The position numbers and the translations under genes were made by a program. DNA of 28,629 nt, taken from Promethearchaeota archaeon (GTDB lineage Archaea; Asgardarchaeota; Lokiarchaeia; Sigynarchaeales; SOKP01). The notes below the pieces were generated by a model. It searched no databases. It saw nothing but the letters and a program-made list of their open reading frames with translations, and was not told the DNA's origin. Below are positions 16,909 through 24,143 of this stretch, piece by piece. The DNA lies in contig JAUWBH010000064.1 in NCBI GenBank assembly GCA_030605085.1, positions 1 to 28,629 of the forward strand. Direction: 5' to 3'. How positions within the stretch are numbered: the first letter of the stretch is position 1; the number at the start of each line of letters is the position of its first letter.

Positions 16909-16947
16909 GTCCAATTTTATCGGATTTAAAAAAAACAAAAATTGGAC
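16909..16947 (-). promoter_or_regulatory. Inverted repeat enclosing the TATA-like box of the ferredoxin-AOR operon
   Basis: GTCCAATTTT at 16909-16918 and AAAATTGGAC at 16938-16947 are a perfect 10-bp inverted repeat with a 19-bp spacer. On the minus strand the spacer holds TTTAAATC (16923-16930), about 42 nt before the ferredoxin ATG at 16884. This is a good place for an operator where a dimeric repressor could block TBP. Confidence 0.5.
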
Positions 16948-17056
16948 TCTTTAAATGCTAAATAGAGTGTTATAAATTTCTTATATAATTAAAAATAAAA
17001 AATTTAGTTACAAAACACATTGAAAAAGAATTAATTATTAGAATTTGAACATATTA

Positions 17057-17063
17057 AAAGGAG
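17057..17063 (+). promoter_or_regulatory. Shine-Dalgarno of the membrane-protein gene
   Basis: AAAGGAG lies 10 nt before the ATG at 17074 and supports that start. This gene evidently uses a leadered mRNA, unlike its neighbour at 18054. Confidence 0.5.
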
Positions 17064-17073
17064 TTTATAAAAA

Positions 17074-17916
17074 ATGGCAGAAAGAGAAAAGTCATCAATA
17101 GGGAAAGATATTAAAACCTCGTTGATTTTAGCAAAAAGAAATATTTTGAGCTTTATCTTGGCGATGCTTGGACTTTCGGTATTATTAATTGTGGCGATAG
17201 TTGCGGTTGCCCTCCCGCTTGGGTTAACAATTGGCTATGTTGGAGGATCATCTGCAGAATTGACTTGGGCAAGTCCAAGCCTATGGATTATTGTTATCCT
17301 TGGTATGAGTATTGCGATACTGATTTTTACGCTCTTTTTATTCGTATTTGGAGGAATTTACGGGATGGCAATGGAAATAATAGAGGAAGGTAAATCTCAC
17401 GCGGAGAAACCTTTTTCAACGATGAAACAAAGATTTGTTCCCATATTTATAAGCAGTTTACTAATAACCTTAATTTTATTGGGAATCCCCTTAGTAATCG
17501 GTGGAGCGATCTCAGTAGCTTATGGAGGGAATTTGCCACAACCAATACAGTGGATACAAGGAATAATCTTATTAGCTTGGATATTCATCATAGGTGGATT
17601 GTTATCAACGGTTTTTCCATGCATTGCAGATGGTAAGGGCGTGAAGGAAGCATTTTCTGGATCCTTTAAGAAAGCAAAAAACCAACCTGGTAGAATTTTC
17701 AGCGCAATGGCCATTTTCTTGGCTATTTGGATAGTTCCTTGGTTATCAATTGTTCTCTGGGGTATCTTTAGTGCGAATGATGCCTCAGGAATATGGATTG
17801 CTATATATGCGCCTCTACTATGTGTTTTCCTGATATTTTTCATTTTACCTGCACAAATTCTTACCTTCACCAGAATATATTCTGATCTTGAAGGTAAAAA
17901 ATTGGTAGAAGTTTAG
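17074..17916 (+). CDS. Multi-pass membrane protein, function unknown
   Basis: The 280-residue protein has about six hydrophobic segments (roughly 28-55, 70-97, 122-145, 158-182, 207-230 and 240-265) and a charged cytoplasmic N-terminus. A short basic and acidic stretch, EIIEEGKSHAEKPFSTMKQRF (about 100-120), lies between segments two and three. A second, DGKGVKEAFSGSFKKAKNQPGR, precedes the fifth. This repeated layout of a loop with a small amphipathic helix before each membrane block recalls DUF975-like and glycerophosphodiester-phosphodiesterase membrane-domain proteins. The match is weak and I do not assign a function. It is followed by a nine-T run. Confidence 0.7.
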   Translation: MAEREKSSIGKDIKTSLILAKRNILSFILAMLGLSVLLIVAIVAVALPLGLTIGYVGGSSAELTWASPSLWIIVILGMSIAILIFTLFLFVFGGIYGMAMEIIEEGKSHAEKPFSTMKQRFVPIFISSLLITLILLGIPLVIGGAISVAYGGNLPQPIQWIQGIILLAWIFIIGGLLSTVFPCIADGKGVKEAFSGSFKKAKNQPGRIFSAMAIFLAIWIVPWLSIVLWGIFSANDASGIWIAIYAPLLCVFLIFFILPAQILTFTRIYSDLEGKKLVEV

Positions 17917-17956
17917 ACTAATCCATCCTAAAAACGATTTGATAAAATAAAAATAA

Positions 17957-17965
17957 TTTTTTTTT
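17957..17965 (+). terminator. Oligo-T terminator after the membrane-protein gene
   Basis: A run of nine T residues starts 40 bp after the stop codon and before the next gene. Archaeal RNA polymerase commonly terminates at such T tracts without a hairpin. Confidence 0.4.
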
Positions 17966-18024
17966 CTCTCTAATTATTATTTATCTTGTTTTATTCTAGC
18001 TTCAAATTGCTTTAAAGCAAAAGA

Positions 18025-18032
18025 TTTTAAAC
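18025..18032 (+). promoter_or_regulatory. TATA-like box of the DUF3160 gene
   Basis: TTTTAAAC begins 29 nt before the ATG at 18054, which predicts a leaderless transcript. No Shine-Dalgarno is present. Confidence 0.45.
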
Positions 18033-18053
18033 TTATTTAGCTTCTTTGCTATT

Positions 18054-20090
18054 ATGGAATCTTATTTTACCATCAATAATAAGGTTGAAACGGATTTTGG
18101 GTTGTATTTACCATTATCAGTAAGATTACCTAACCAGGGTCCAGAAATTAAATATAAAGATGACCTAAGCGATGTAAAAGAAATACCCTTTATAAAGAAT
18201 CCATTAGTTAGGGCAAAATTGTCTAAGTCAGGATTTGTTGTTGTTCCTTCTACGATTTCAAAATTTTATTCCCTATATAAAGAAAATAAAAATCTTGAGA
18301 TTCCAAATTTCATTACTACTGATGTTGTCCTTCACACATTCCACGTCTTATTTGAAAAGATTTTAGAAAAGCTGGAAACGACATACTTTTATAACGATTT
18401 AGTTGAACTTTCCAAAAGAGTATTTTCTTGGGCATCGACGCAGTACAATGATGCTGAAACATCAAATCTGAAAAAAGCGTTTCAACGGATTTCTGCCTTT
18501 TTTGCAGTGGGTTTGTATCTCCTCCAGCATAAAATTCCTTTACCTGAAGAAGTGCGCTATATAGTAAACGCAGAGCTTAAAAATGTTAATGATTGTAAAG
18601 GATTTGAAAAATCTCTAATAACTGACAATGAAGTAGATTTCACCCAGTTTATTGTTCGAGGTCATTATACGCGCTCAGAAACTTTATCAAGGTATTTTCT
18701 GACTATGATGTATTACGGTCAAATAGTGTTTTTCTTAGAACCATTAAATTCAAATATTTCTGGAGTAGAACAAACACGAATGGCTCTACTTATTACAATA
18801 GGGTTGAGCAACAATCCTGAAGCTAAGAAACAGTGGGACCGTATCATTAAAATAACAGAATTTATCGTAGAGAAATCAGACGATTTAGGAATTAATGAGT
18901 ACATTACTCTTTTAAAAAATTACACAATCTCCGACTTAGAGTCCAACGACATTATTGAAAAAATCATTAAGGAAGCGAAGAACCTTCCTGATCCTCGAAT
19001 ACTTGGAGGTATTGATCGAGGGGTTAAACAAGAAGATTGGGCTGAACGAATGAAAGGTTTCAGGTTCATGGGGCAGAGGTTCGTTCCTGATTCCTACTTT
19101 TTCCAAAAACTTCTAAATCCAAATGTAAACGAGCGAACAATATGTTCTGGGCTTGATATAATGGCGATTCTTGGCTCGGAGAAAGCTCTTGAACTTCAAA
19201 AGAGCGAAAATGAGAAATATAAAGGCTATACTACCCAACTATACAAATTGATTGAAGAAAGGAGCCAATGGGATGTAAAAACATGGACTAGAAGCTATTA
19301 TTATTTGTGGCTTTATTCTTTATTGCCGTTACTTCATAAGAAAAGTCTACAATATCCTTCTTACATGAGAACTTCAGAATGGGCAGATAAAGAGTTAAAC
19401 ACAGCCCTTGGTTCTTGGGCAGAACTACGGCACGATACGATATTATACGCTAAACAAGCTTATCCTACATTAGGAGCAAGTCTTCCACAATGGTTTAAGT
19501 CAGATTACCCTGGCGTTGTGGAAGCAAATCCTGAAGTATATGGACGACTTAAAAACCTTGTAGATTTGATTATTAAAAGTCTCACCTCTCAAAATATGGA
19601 AGAAGTTATTGATTACAAATTAAGAAGCTTTTCTAATCTCTTAGATTCTTTAAAGATAATATCTGAAAAACAATTAATCGGGGAAGAACTAACTTCAGGA
19701 ATGGAGGCTCATATGGATCGGTATTCTTCCGGTTCAGAATGGTATGTAGTCCAGAATTTTGGTGACATTATAAAAGGAATAATTGAGGGTCCTGGCTTTG
19801 TTAGAGAAGGTGGAGGAAGTGTGGACGCTTGCATTGCGGATGTCATGACTGATTCAGTAAATAAGAAAGTTTTAGAAGCAGGAATTGGAAATATATATGA
19901 AATATATGTTATTACTGAGAATAAGAATGGTAAACCTTATTTAACTCGAGGCGGTGTTTTTTCATATTACGAATTTCCTTGGCCAATGACAGATCGGCTT
20001 ACTGATGAAAAATGGCAAAACATTCTAAAATTACATAATGAATCTAAAAATCCAACTTGGACTGCTACTTTTATGCATAAAAATGTTTAA
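18054..20090 (+). CDS. DUF3160 domain-containing protein
   Basis: The 678-residue protein matches DUF3160 over most of its length. The motifs seen are FITTDVVLHTFHVLFEKIL (about 95-113), RGHYTRSETLSRYFLTMMYYGQIVF (about 202-226), the FRFMGQRFVPDSYFFQKLL region, WAELRHDTILYAKQAYP, and near the end SDP-like EGPGFVREGGGSVDACIADV. Family members from bacteria are often secreted or lipid-anchored. This one has no signal peptide, so it is probably cytoplasmic. The many conserved His, Asp and Trp residues suggest an enzyme, but no activity is established. It is single-promoter (see the TATA box) and lies 83 bp upstream of an M29-like aminopeptidase gene; a joint role is possible but unproven. Confidence 0.85.
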   Translation: MESYFTINNKVETDFGLYLPLSVRLPNQGPEIKYKDDLSDVKEIPFIKNPLVRAKLSKSGFVVVPSTISKFYSLYKENKNLEIPNFITTDVVLHTFHVLFEKILEKLETTYFYNDLVELSKRVFSWASTQYNDAETSNLKKAFQRISAFFAVGLYLLQHKIPLPEEVRYIVNAELKNVNDCKGFEKSLITDNEVDFTQFIVRGHYTRSETLSRYFLTMMYYGQIVFFLEPLNSNISGVEQTRMALLITIGLSNNPEAKKQWDRIIKITEFIVEKSDDLGINEYITLLKNYTISDLESNDIIEKIIKEAKNLPDPRILGGIDRGVKQEDWAERMKGFRFMGQRFVPDSYFFQKLLNPNVNERTICSGLDIMAILGSEKALELQKSENEKYKGYTTQLYKLIEERSQWDVKTWTRSYYYLWLYSLLPLLHKKSLQYPSYMRTSEWADKELNTALGSWAELRHDTILYAKQAYPTLGASLPQWFKSDYPGVVEANPEVYGRLKNLVDLIIKSLTSQNMEEVIDYKLRSFSNLLDSLKIISEKQLIGEELTSGMEAHMDRYSSGSEWYVVQNFGDIIKGIIEGPGFVREGGGSVDACIADVMTDSVNKKVLEAGIGNIYEIYVITENKNGKPYLTRGGVFSYYEFPWPMTDRLTDEKWQNILKLHNESKNPTWTATFMHKNV

Positions 20091-20173
20091 AAGTTGGGCG
20101 AGTAATTATAAGAAATGTTTTATTTTTATTATTCATCTTAAAAAATCTAAAAATTCTAAAGGTATATGATTAA

Positions 20174-21136
20174 ATGAGTAAGAGACTTGATTATAGAAAA
20201 GGCGCAAGAGTGATTGCGGAGACATGTATGGGTATACAACCAAAAGAAAAAGTATTAATAATATTTTCTAAGGGTTTCAATAGAAATGCAAAACTTTTAT
20301 CCGAAGAAGCTGAGGCTTTAGGTGCTGAAGTTACACTTGTAAAAGTAGATGTACAAAATATGCAAATTGAACCCCCTGAAGAAGTTAGTAAGTTGATGTT
20401 AAATTCAGATGTTGTTATGGGAGTTCTTCCTTATAGCACAATTCAATTATTTCTTCATATGAATGCTAGACGCGCAGCGACTGACGCGGGGGCAAGAGTA
20501 GGAGGTGTACCGTATATCAAGCCAGATATAACAACTAAAGACATCTATGAAATCACGGAGCTTACTGAAAAATTGTCAGAGATATTAACAAATGGTGAAG
20601 AAGCTAAAATAATTACAAAAAAAGGAACTGATGTTGTTTTATCTATGAAGGATAGAATTTCTGCTCCTTTAAGAGTAAGACATGTTGTTCCTGGAGCATG
20701 GGGGGCAGTTCCTGAATACGCCGAAGCGGCTATAGCCCCTGTTGAAGGATCGGCGCAAGGTACTTGGATTATTGATGTTTTTTTTGAAAAAATTGGTGCT
20801 ATTAAAACTCCTGTAGAAGTGACCGTAGAAAATGGTCGCGCTGTAAAAATTGAAGGTGGGGAAGAAGCAGCTAAGATAAGAGCCATTTTAGAATCAGCGG
20901 ATAAGAATGGAAGCAACATTGCAGAGTTAGGAATTGGAACCAATCACACTTTAAAACAAACAACAGGAACCATAGGGGATAAAATGATGAAAGGTACAGC
21001 CCACCTTGCCATCGGTAAGAACATCAACATTGGAGGTCAAACTTATAGCAATATACATCACGATGGAGTTATGGATAAGGTCACCATAGAAATTGATGGT
21101 AAAATAATACAGAAAGAAGGTAAATTCCTTATTTGA
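20174..21136 (+). CDS. M29-like aminopeptidase / NicX-type metalloenzyme family protein
   Basis: The 320-residue protein resembles the thermophilic aminopeptidase (M29, AmpS/AmpT) family and its relatives such as the dioxygenase NicX. It starts with ARVIAETCMGIQPKEKVLI, the usual opening of the N-terminal domain. The metal-site region has EGSAQGTWIID (Glu191), NIAELGIGTN (Glu251), GTAHLAIGKN (His277) and IHHDGVM (His295/His296, Asp297). It is about 50-90 residues shorter than typical M29 peptidases (370-410), like many archaeal members annotated as leucyl aminopeptidase. The protein is cytoplasmic. It is probably a metal-dependent hydrolase releasing N-terminal residues, but a ring-cleaving activity cannot be excluded. 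A hairpin plus T tract follows the gene. Confidence 0.82.
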   Translation: MSKRLDYRKGARVIAETCMGIQPKEKVLIIFSKGFNRNAKLLSEEAEALGAEVTLVKVDVQNMQIEPPEEVSKLMLNSDVVMGVLPYSTIQLFLHMNARRAATDAGARVGGVPYIKPDITTKDIYEITELTEKLSEILTNGEEAKIITKKGTDVVLSMKDRISAPLRVRHVVPGAWGAVPEYAEAAIAPVEGSAQGTWIIDVFFEKIGAIKTPVEVTVENGRAVKIEGGEEAAKIRAILESADKNGSNIAELGIGTNHTLKQTTGTIGDKMMKGTAHLAIGKNINIGGQTYSNIHHDGVMDKVTIEIDGKIIQKEGKFLI

Positions 21137-21192
21137 GATTGTTCATTAATTTCTTTCTAATATCTAATTGTTATAAAAAAGAGGTTGCGATT

Positions 21193-21220
21193 ATAGGCAT
21201 TAAACCTATTTCTTTTTTTT
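21193..21220 (+). terminator. Hairpin plus T-tract terminator after the M29-like gene
   Basis: ATAGG (21193-21197) pairs with CCTAT (21205-21209) and is followed by T-rich DNA ending in eight Ts. It sits 56 bp after the stop of the plus-strand gene. It overlaps the lysine-rich C-terminal codons of the convergent minus-strand gene. Confidence 0.5.
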
Positions 21221-22132
21221 AAAATCATCGTATTTTATAAAGGTGAGAGTACACTTCTTTATACAGATAGTACAGCCATAATCTTTATAGAAGTGAGGAA
21301 AACACTTGGTATTATCAATATGCGTGCGTTGACCGTTTTCACGAATTATTGGCTCTTCTAATATCGCTTTTCCAGGACATCCGTCTACACATTCTCGACA
21401 AATTCGACAAACATTCTCTATCCACGAATGGGGGTTCTTTTTACTTATCGGTAAATTCTCTATATTAGTGAATATTACCGATAATCTCTGTCTTGGACCA
21501 AATTCAGGAGTAATTAGAAGTCCAAGCTTACCAACCCATCCAAGACCGGCATTTTGAGCTAATACAACATAATTGGTAACTCCTCCTAAAGCTGGACCTG
21601 CTTGCGCAGCAAAATTGTGTTTTCTCAAGAACTCTGCGAGTTTATTAGTTATTTTATTCAACTTTTTGTATGTATCCATAATCATTATGTAAGTTTCAAA
21701 ACTAGGTGCTTTCTGGATTAAATCCTTATCCATTTCTAGTGCTAATACAATTACATTAGGAAAGAGTACAAATGAACCGTCATATACCAAATTTGGTGTA
21801 ATTTTAGTATAACCAATTTTATCAATCCCCAGAGAATAAGCAAATTTTTCAAATTCCTTTATAAATTCTAGACTAGCTTCGTTATTTGGGTTATCAGGAT
21901 TATTCTTAATCGTTTTATAACTTAATTTAGCGTTTCGAATTGAGGCAACGGCTTTGGGCATTATTTTTAAAAAAGATCTTAATTTATCTTTAGTGTTCAT
22001 GGATTTAATAAATTTTTCTGGCTCGATTACTGCTTGTTTAGGAGATAATTCGTTAGATGATACTATACTTTTATATTTACGAAGAATTTGTTTCATCGTT
22101 TTCTTTTTCAGTGGTGAGATATCAGGAGACAT
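21206..22132 (-). CDS. Reductive dehalogenase/QueG-like double [4Fe-4S] protein (paralogue 2)
   Basis: This 308-residue protein has the same layout as the one at 2221-3108. The central GLGWVGKLGLLITPEFGPRQRLS region is followed by C242-x2-C245-x2-C248-x3-C252-P and C277-x9-C287-x2-C290-x3-C294. Here the final motif lacks the Pro seen in paralogue 1 and ends in a Lys-rich tail. The GW.GK..LLI element is closer to QueG than in paralogue 1. No Tat signal or membrane anchor is seen, so a respiratory dehalogenase outside the membrane is unlikely. Plausible roles are a cobamide-dependent or cluster-only reductase in the cytoplasm. The gene ends in TAG and is convergent with the M29-like gene. Confidence 0.75.
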   Translation of the reverse strand: MSPDISPLKKKTMKQILRKYKSIVSSNELSPKQAVIEPEKFIKSMNTKDKLRSFLKIMPKAVASIRNAKLSYKTIKNNPDNPNNEASLEFIKEFEKFAYSLGIDKIGYTKITPNLVYDGSFVLFPNVIVLALEMDKDLIQKAPSFETYIMIMDTYKKLNKITNKLAEFLRKHNFAAQAGPALGGVTNYVVLAQNAGLGWVGKLGLLITPEFGPRQRLSVIFTNIENLPISKKNPHSWIENVCRICRECVDGCPGKAILEEPIIRENGQRTHIDNTKCFPHFYKDYGCTICIKKCTLTFIKYDDFKKKK

Positions 22133-22315
22133 TTCTTTTTCTTTTCCAAAGTACTTTGCTTTTAAATACCTAAATTTTCTTTTTTATTAATTTGTAAAAT
22201 CATTTTAAAAAAAGTTTTCTTTTAACAAAGATCTACACTTCTGTGCTATTAACACGAAATTTTTACACACAAATTTGTAGTTCGGATAGAACAAATAAAT
22301 CTTGAAAAATGATTA

Positions 22316-22323
22316 TTTAAATA
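22316..22323 (+). promoter_or_regulatory. TATA box of the small-ORF/170-aa cassette
   Basis: TTTAAATA is a perfect archaeal TATA box. Transcription would start near 22345-22350, about 20-25 nt before the small ORF at 22371. The 170-codon gene would then have a leader of about 125 nt that includes this ORF. The 339-bp gap 22133-22471 holds nothing else that I recognise. Confidence 0.45.
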
Positions 22324-22370
22324 ACCTTTATTTATACTATAATCACATATATAGTACTAATTAAGGTATT

Positions 22371-22454
22371 ATGCATCTTGAAACTACGAGTAATTATAGG
22401 GATAAAAACGATGTAGCATTTCACGTTAGACAATATACTACTAACATATTGTAA
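22371..22454 (+). CDS. Possible 27-codon leader ORF
   Basis: An ATG at 22371 opens 27 codons ending in TAA at 22452-22454. The stop lies inside the Shine-Dalgarno of the next gene (AAGGAGGT at 22453-22460), so ribosomes finishing here would be well placed to restart. The peptide is polar with no motif. It may be a real small protein, an upstream ORF that controls the next gene, or chance. Confidence 0.35.
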   Translation: MHLETTSNYRDKNDVAFHVRQYTTNIL

Positions 22455-22460
22455 GGAGGT
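22453..22460 (+). promoter_or_regulatory. Strong Shine-Dalgarno overlapping an upstream stop codon
   Basis: AAGGAGGT is nearly perfect for the 16S 3' end and lies 11 nt before the ATG at 22472, which settles that start. It shares two bases with the TAA of the 27-codon ORF. Confidence 0.6.
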
Positions 22461-22471
22461 ATTATTTTAAA

Positions 22472-22984
22472 ATGAGTATCGTTGAAAGTATTGGTTTATG
22501 TAAGTTGGGAGGGTATACTGGTTCGAATCCAGAAATTGTGGCTTCCTTTCCATCGCTGAATTTAAGCGAAAACGAGCAAGAAGATTTAGTAGCAAAAAGT
22601 CTTCCTACAGGTGTGAAAGCTAACAACTTTTCTGTAGAAAAATTTAAAAACAAGTTGCTGCTATCGTATGTATTTTCGATTAAGAGCGAACAATCCAATG
22701 TGCGAGACGATCTTGCTTCTATCTCAATAATTGTTGATAAAAAAAGGGTTAATGTCGAAGATTTAAAAGTTCTTTTAAAATTCCTTATCGATAAAATGGT
22801 TTCTGAAGAAATAAATCTTACTACCTCAATGTTGATGGAATCTTTATATGATCTCTACGATGGCATAAATTTCAATAAGAAAATCAAAATACGCGATTTA
22901 ACAATTGATATTCCAAAGATTATTCAAAAAAAGAAATTAAAGATATTCAAATTAAAAGAGGATCTAAAGGGGAAATTTTTCTGA
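22472..22984 (+). CDS. Uncharacterised 170-aa protein, possible longin/uDENN-like domain
   Basis: The protein begins with a hydrophobic strand followed by GGYTGSNPEIVASFPSLNLSENEQEDLVAKSLPTG (about 13-47). It then has two strands (LLLSYVFSIKS near 63-73; RDDLASISIIVD near 78-89) and alternating helices, and ends in a Lys-rich segment. This order (PxLxLS, SLPxG, SYVFSI, RDDLASISI) reminds me of longin- or uDENN-like alpha/beta domains known in Asgard trafficking-type proteins. That is an inference from pattern only, and I cannot assign it firmly. A strong Shine-Dalgarno precedes it. The stop TGA overlaps the ATG of a further 27-codon ORF, so three reading frames may form one small transcription unit. 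Confidence 0.6.
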   Translation: MSIVESIGLCKLGGYTGSNPEIVASFPSLNLSENEQEDLVAKSLPTGVKANNFSVEKFKNKLLLSYVFSIKSEQSNVRDDLASISIIVDKKRVNVEDLKVLLKFLIDKMVSEEINLTTSMLMESLYDLYDGINFNKKIKIRDLTIDIPKIIQKKKLKIFKLKEDLKGKFF

Positions 22985-23067
22985 TGGAGTTAGAAACTAT
23001 TAGAATTACATTACAGACTATAGGCAATTTTATGGGAATTGTAATAATTCCATTAATGACAATATAG
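22984..23067 (+). CDS. Possible 27-codon ORF overlapping the 170-aa gene
   Basis: The ATG shares its first base with the TGA of the preceding gene (TGATG) and the frame ends in TAG at 23065-23067. The second half of the peptide (GNFMGIVIIPLM) is hydrophobic enough for a short membrane-associated helix. Overlap spacing supports translation, but the length is too small for certainty. Confidence 0.35.
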   Translation: MELETIRITLQTIGNFMGIVIIPLMTI

Positions 23068-23136
23068 TAAAAAGCACACGTCGTAGTCTAAATTAAACGC
23101 CACGCAATTAAGAGATTGCCGATTTTCTTATTTCTC

Positions 23137-24042
23137 CTATATTTTTTTCCATTCATTTCCGCACTCTCCACATTTATATTTTTTGCCGTACATTCTTGGA
23201 TACGCCGAAATAATAGTTGTTTTATCCAGCATCTCTCGAATAAGCGCTTTGTTTTTATTCCCACATTTAGGACAAACCCTTCTTCCGGCTGATGTTCCAA
23301 TAAAAGTTTGTTTGTTTTCCAATTCAGTTGACTTATCTGTACTAGATTCACCGGCATATATTGTAGCCGGATGTGAGATTTTAGGTTCTTCTATTGGTTC
23401 GACCTTTATTTCGCGCGTAATTTCTTTTGATTTCTCAGTTGGTACAACAGGAGTTCTCTGCATTGTGGTGTGCCTTTTACTTACAAGTTCTTGTACCCTT
23501 CCTGTTGATATTTCAGAAGGTTGTTCAGTTTTCGCAGAATGAAAGCTTTTGTCCACTACTTCTTTAATTTCTGTAGTAACCACTTTAGAAGCTTGTGCAT
23601 TCTCCATCACAGCATGTCTTTTATTTACTATATCTTTTACTGATCGTTGAGGTATTCCAATAACTCGTCCAGAATCTGGAGCGTTGGTTATACTACCAAC
23701 ATGTTTTGTTTCTGCTTCGATATTTAATAATAATCCTGCCTTCAAAACCTGGTTTTTTTCAATATATTTCTTATTCTCTTCCTCTAAACTTGATATTATT
23801 TTATTCAATTTATTAATGTTCTCATCAAATTTAGCATCAACAGAAGATTGTTCGACCTTTAATTTATCAATGCTATTGAGAAGGATTTTATTTACATCTT
23901 CTAATGACAAATTCAGTTTTTTTAAATCTCCAATTTCTCCCCTTAACCGATTAATCTCGTTCTTCAATTCCTTTATAGTTTTTCCCAATTCTAAATATAA
24001 TTTTTCTTCTTTTTTGGAAATATTGTTCAAATTTTCATTCAT
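23137..24042 (-). CDS. Coiled-coil protein with C-terminal TFIIS-like zinc ribbon
   Basis: The 301-residue protein has three parts. Residues about 8-105 form a long heptad-like coiled coil rich in Leu, Asn, Glu and Lys. Residues about 110-250 are a polar, probably disordered linker with a repeated motif, V-x-(K/R)-R-H-(A/T)-(V/T)-M (VNKRHAVM, VSKRHTTM). Residues 256-301 are a zinc ribbon: C257-x2-C260 and C291-x2-C294, with KALIREMLDKT between them and a final CGNEW. Ribbons of this type occur in transcription factors such as TFS, and many Asgard proteins join them to coiled coils. Its partner is unknown, and DNA, RNA or protein binding is possible. It stands alone with its own promoter region. 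Confidence 0.75.
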   Translation of the reverse strand: MNENLNNISKKEEKLYLELGKTIKELKNEINRLRGEIGDLKKLNLSLEDVNKILLNSIDKLKVEQSSVDAKFDENINKLNKIISSLEEENKKYIEKNQVLKAGLLLNIEAETKHVGSITNAPDSGRVIGIPQRSVKDIVNKRHAVMENAQASKVVTTEIKEVVDKSFHSAKTEQPSEISTGRVQELVSKRHTTMQRTPVVPTEKSKEITREIKVEPIEEPKISHPATIYAGESSTDKSTELENKQTFIGTSAGRRVCPKCGNKNKALIREMLDKTTIISAYPRMYGKKYKCGECGNEWKKI

Positions 24043-24143
24043 GGTTCAAAAATCTAAATTGTTATTAAAATAAGACAAATATTCTAAAAATTAATGAAGT
24101 CAATATTAAAAAACTTAAGTATATCAAAAGTCAGCTAAATAAT

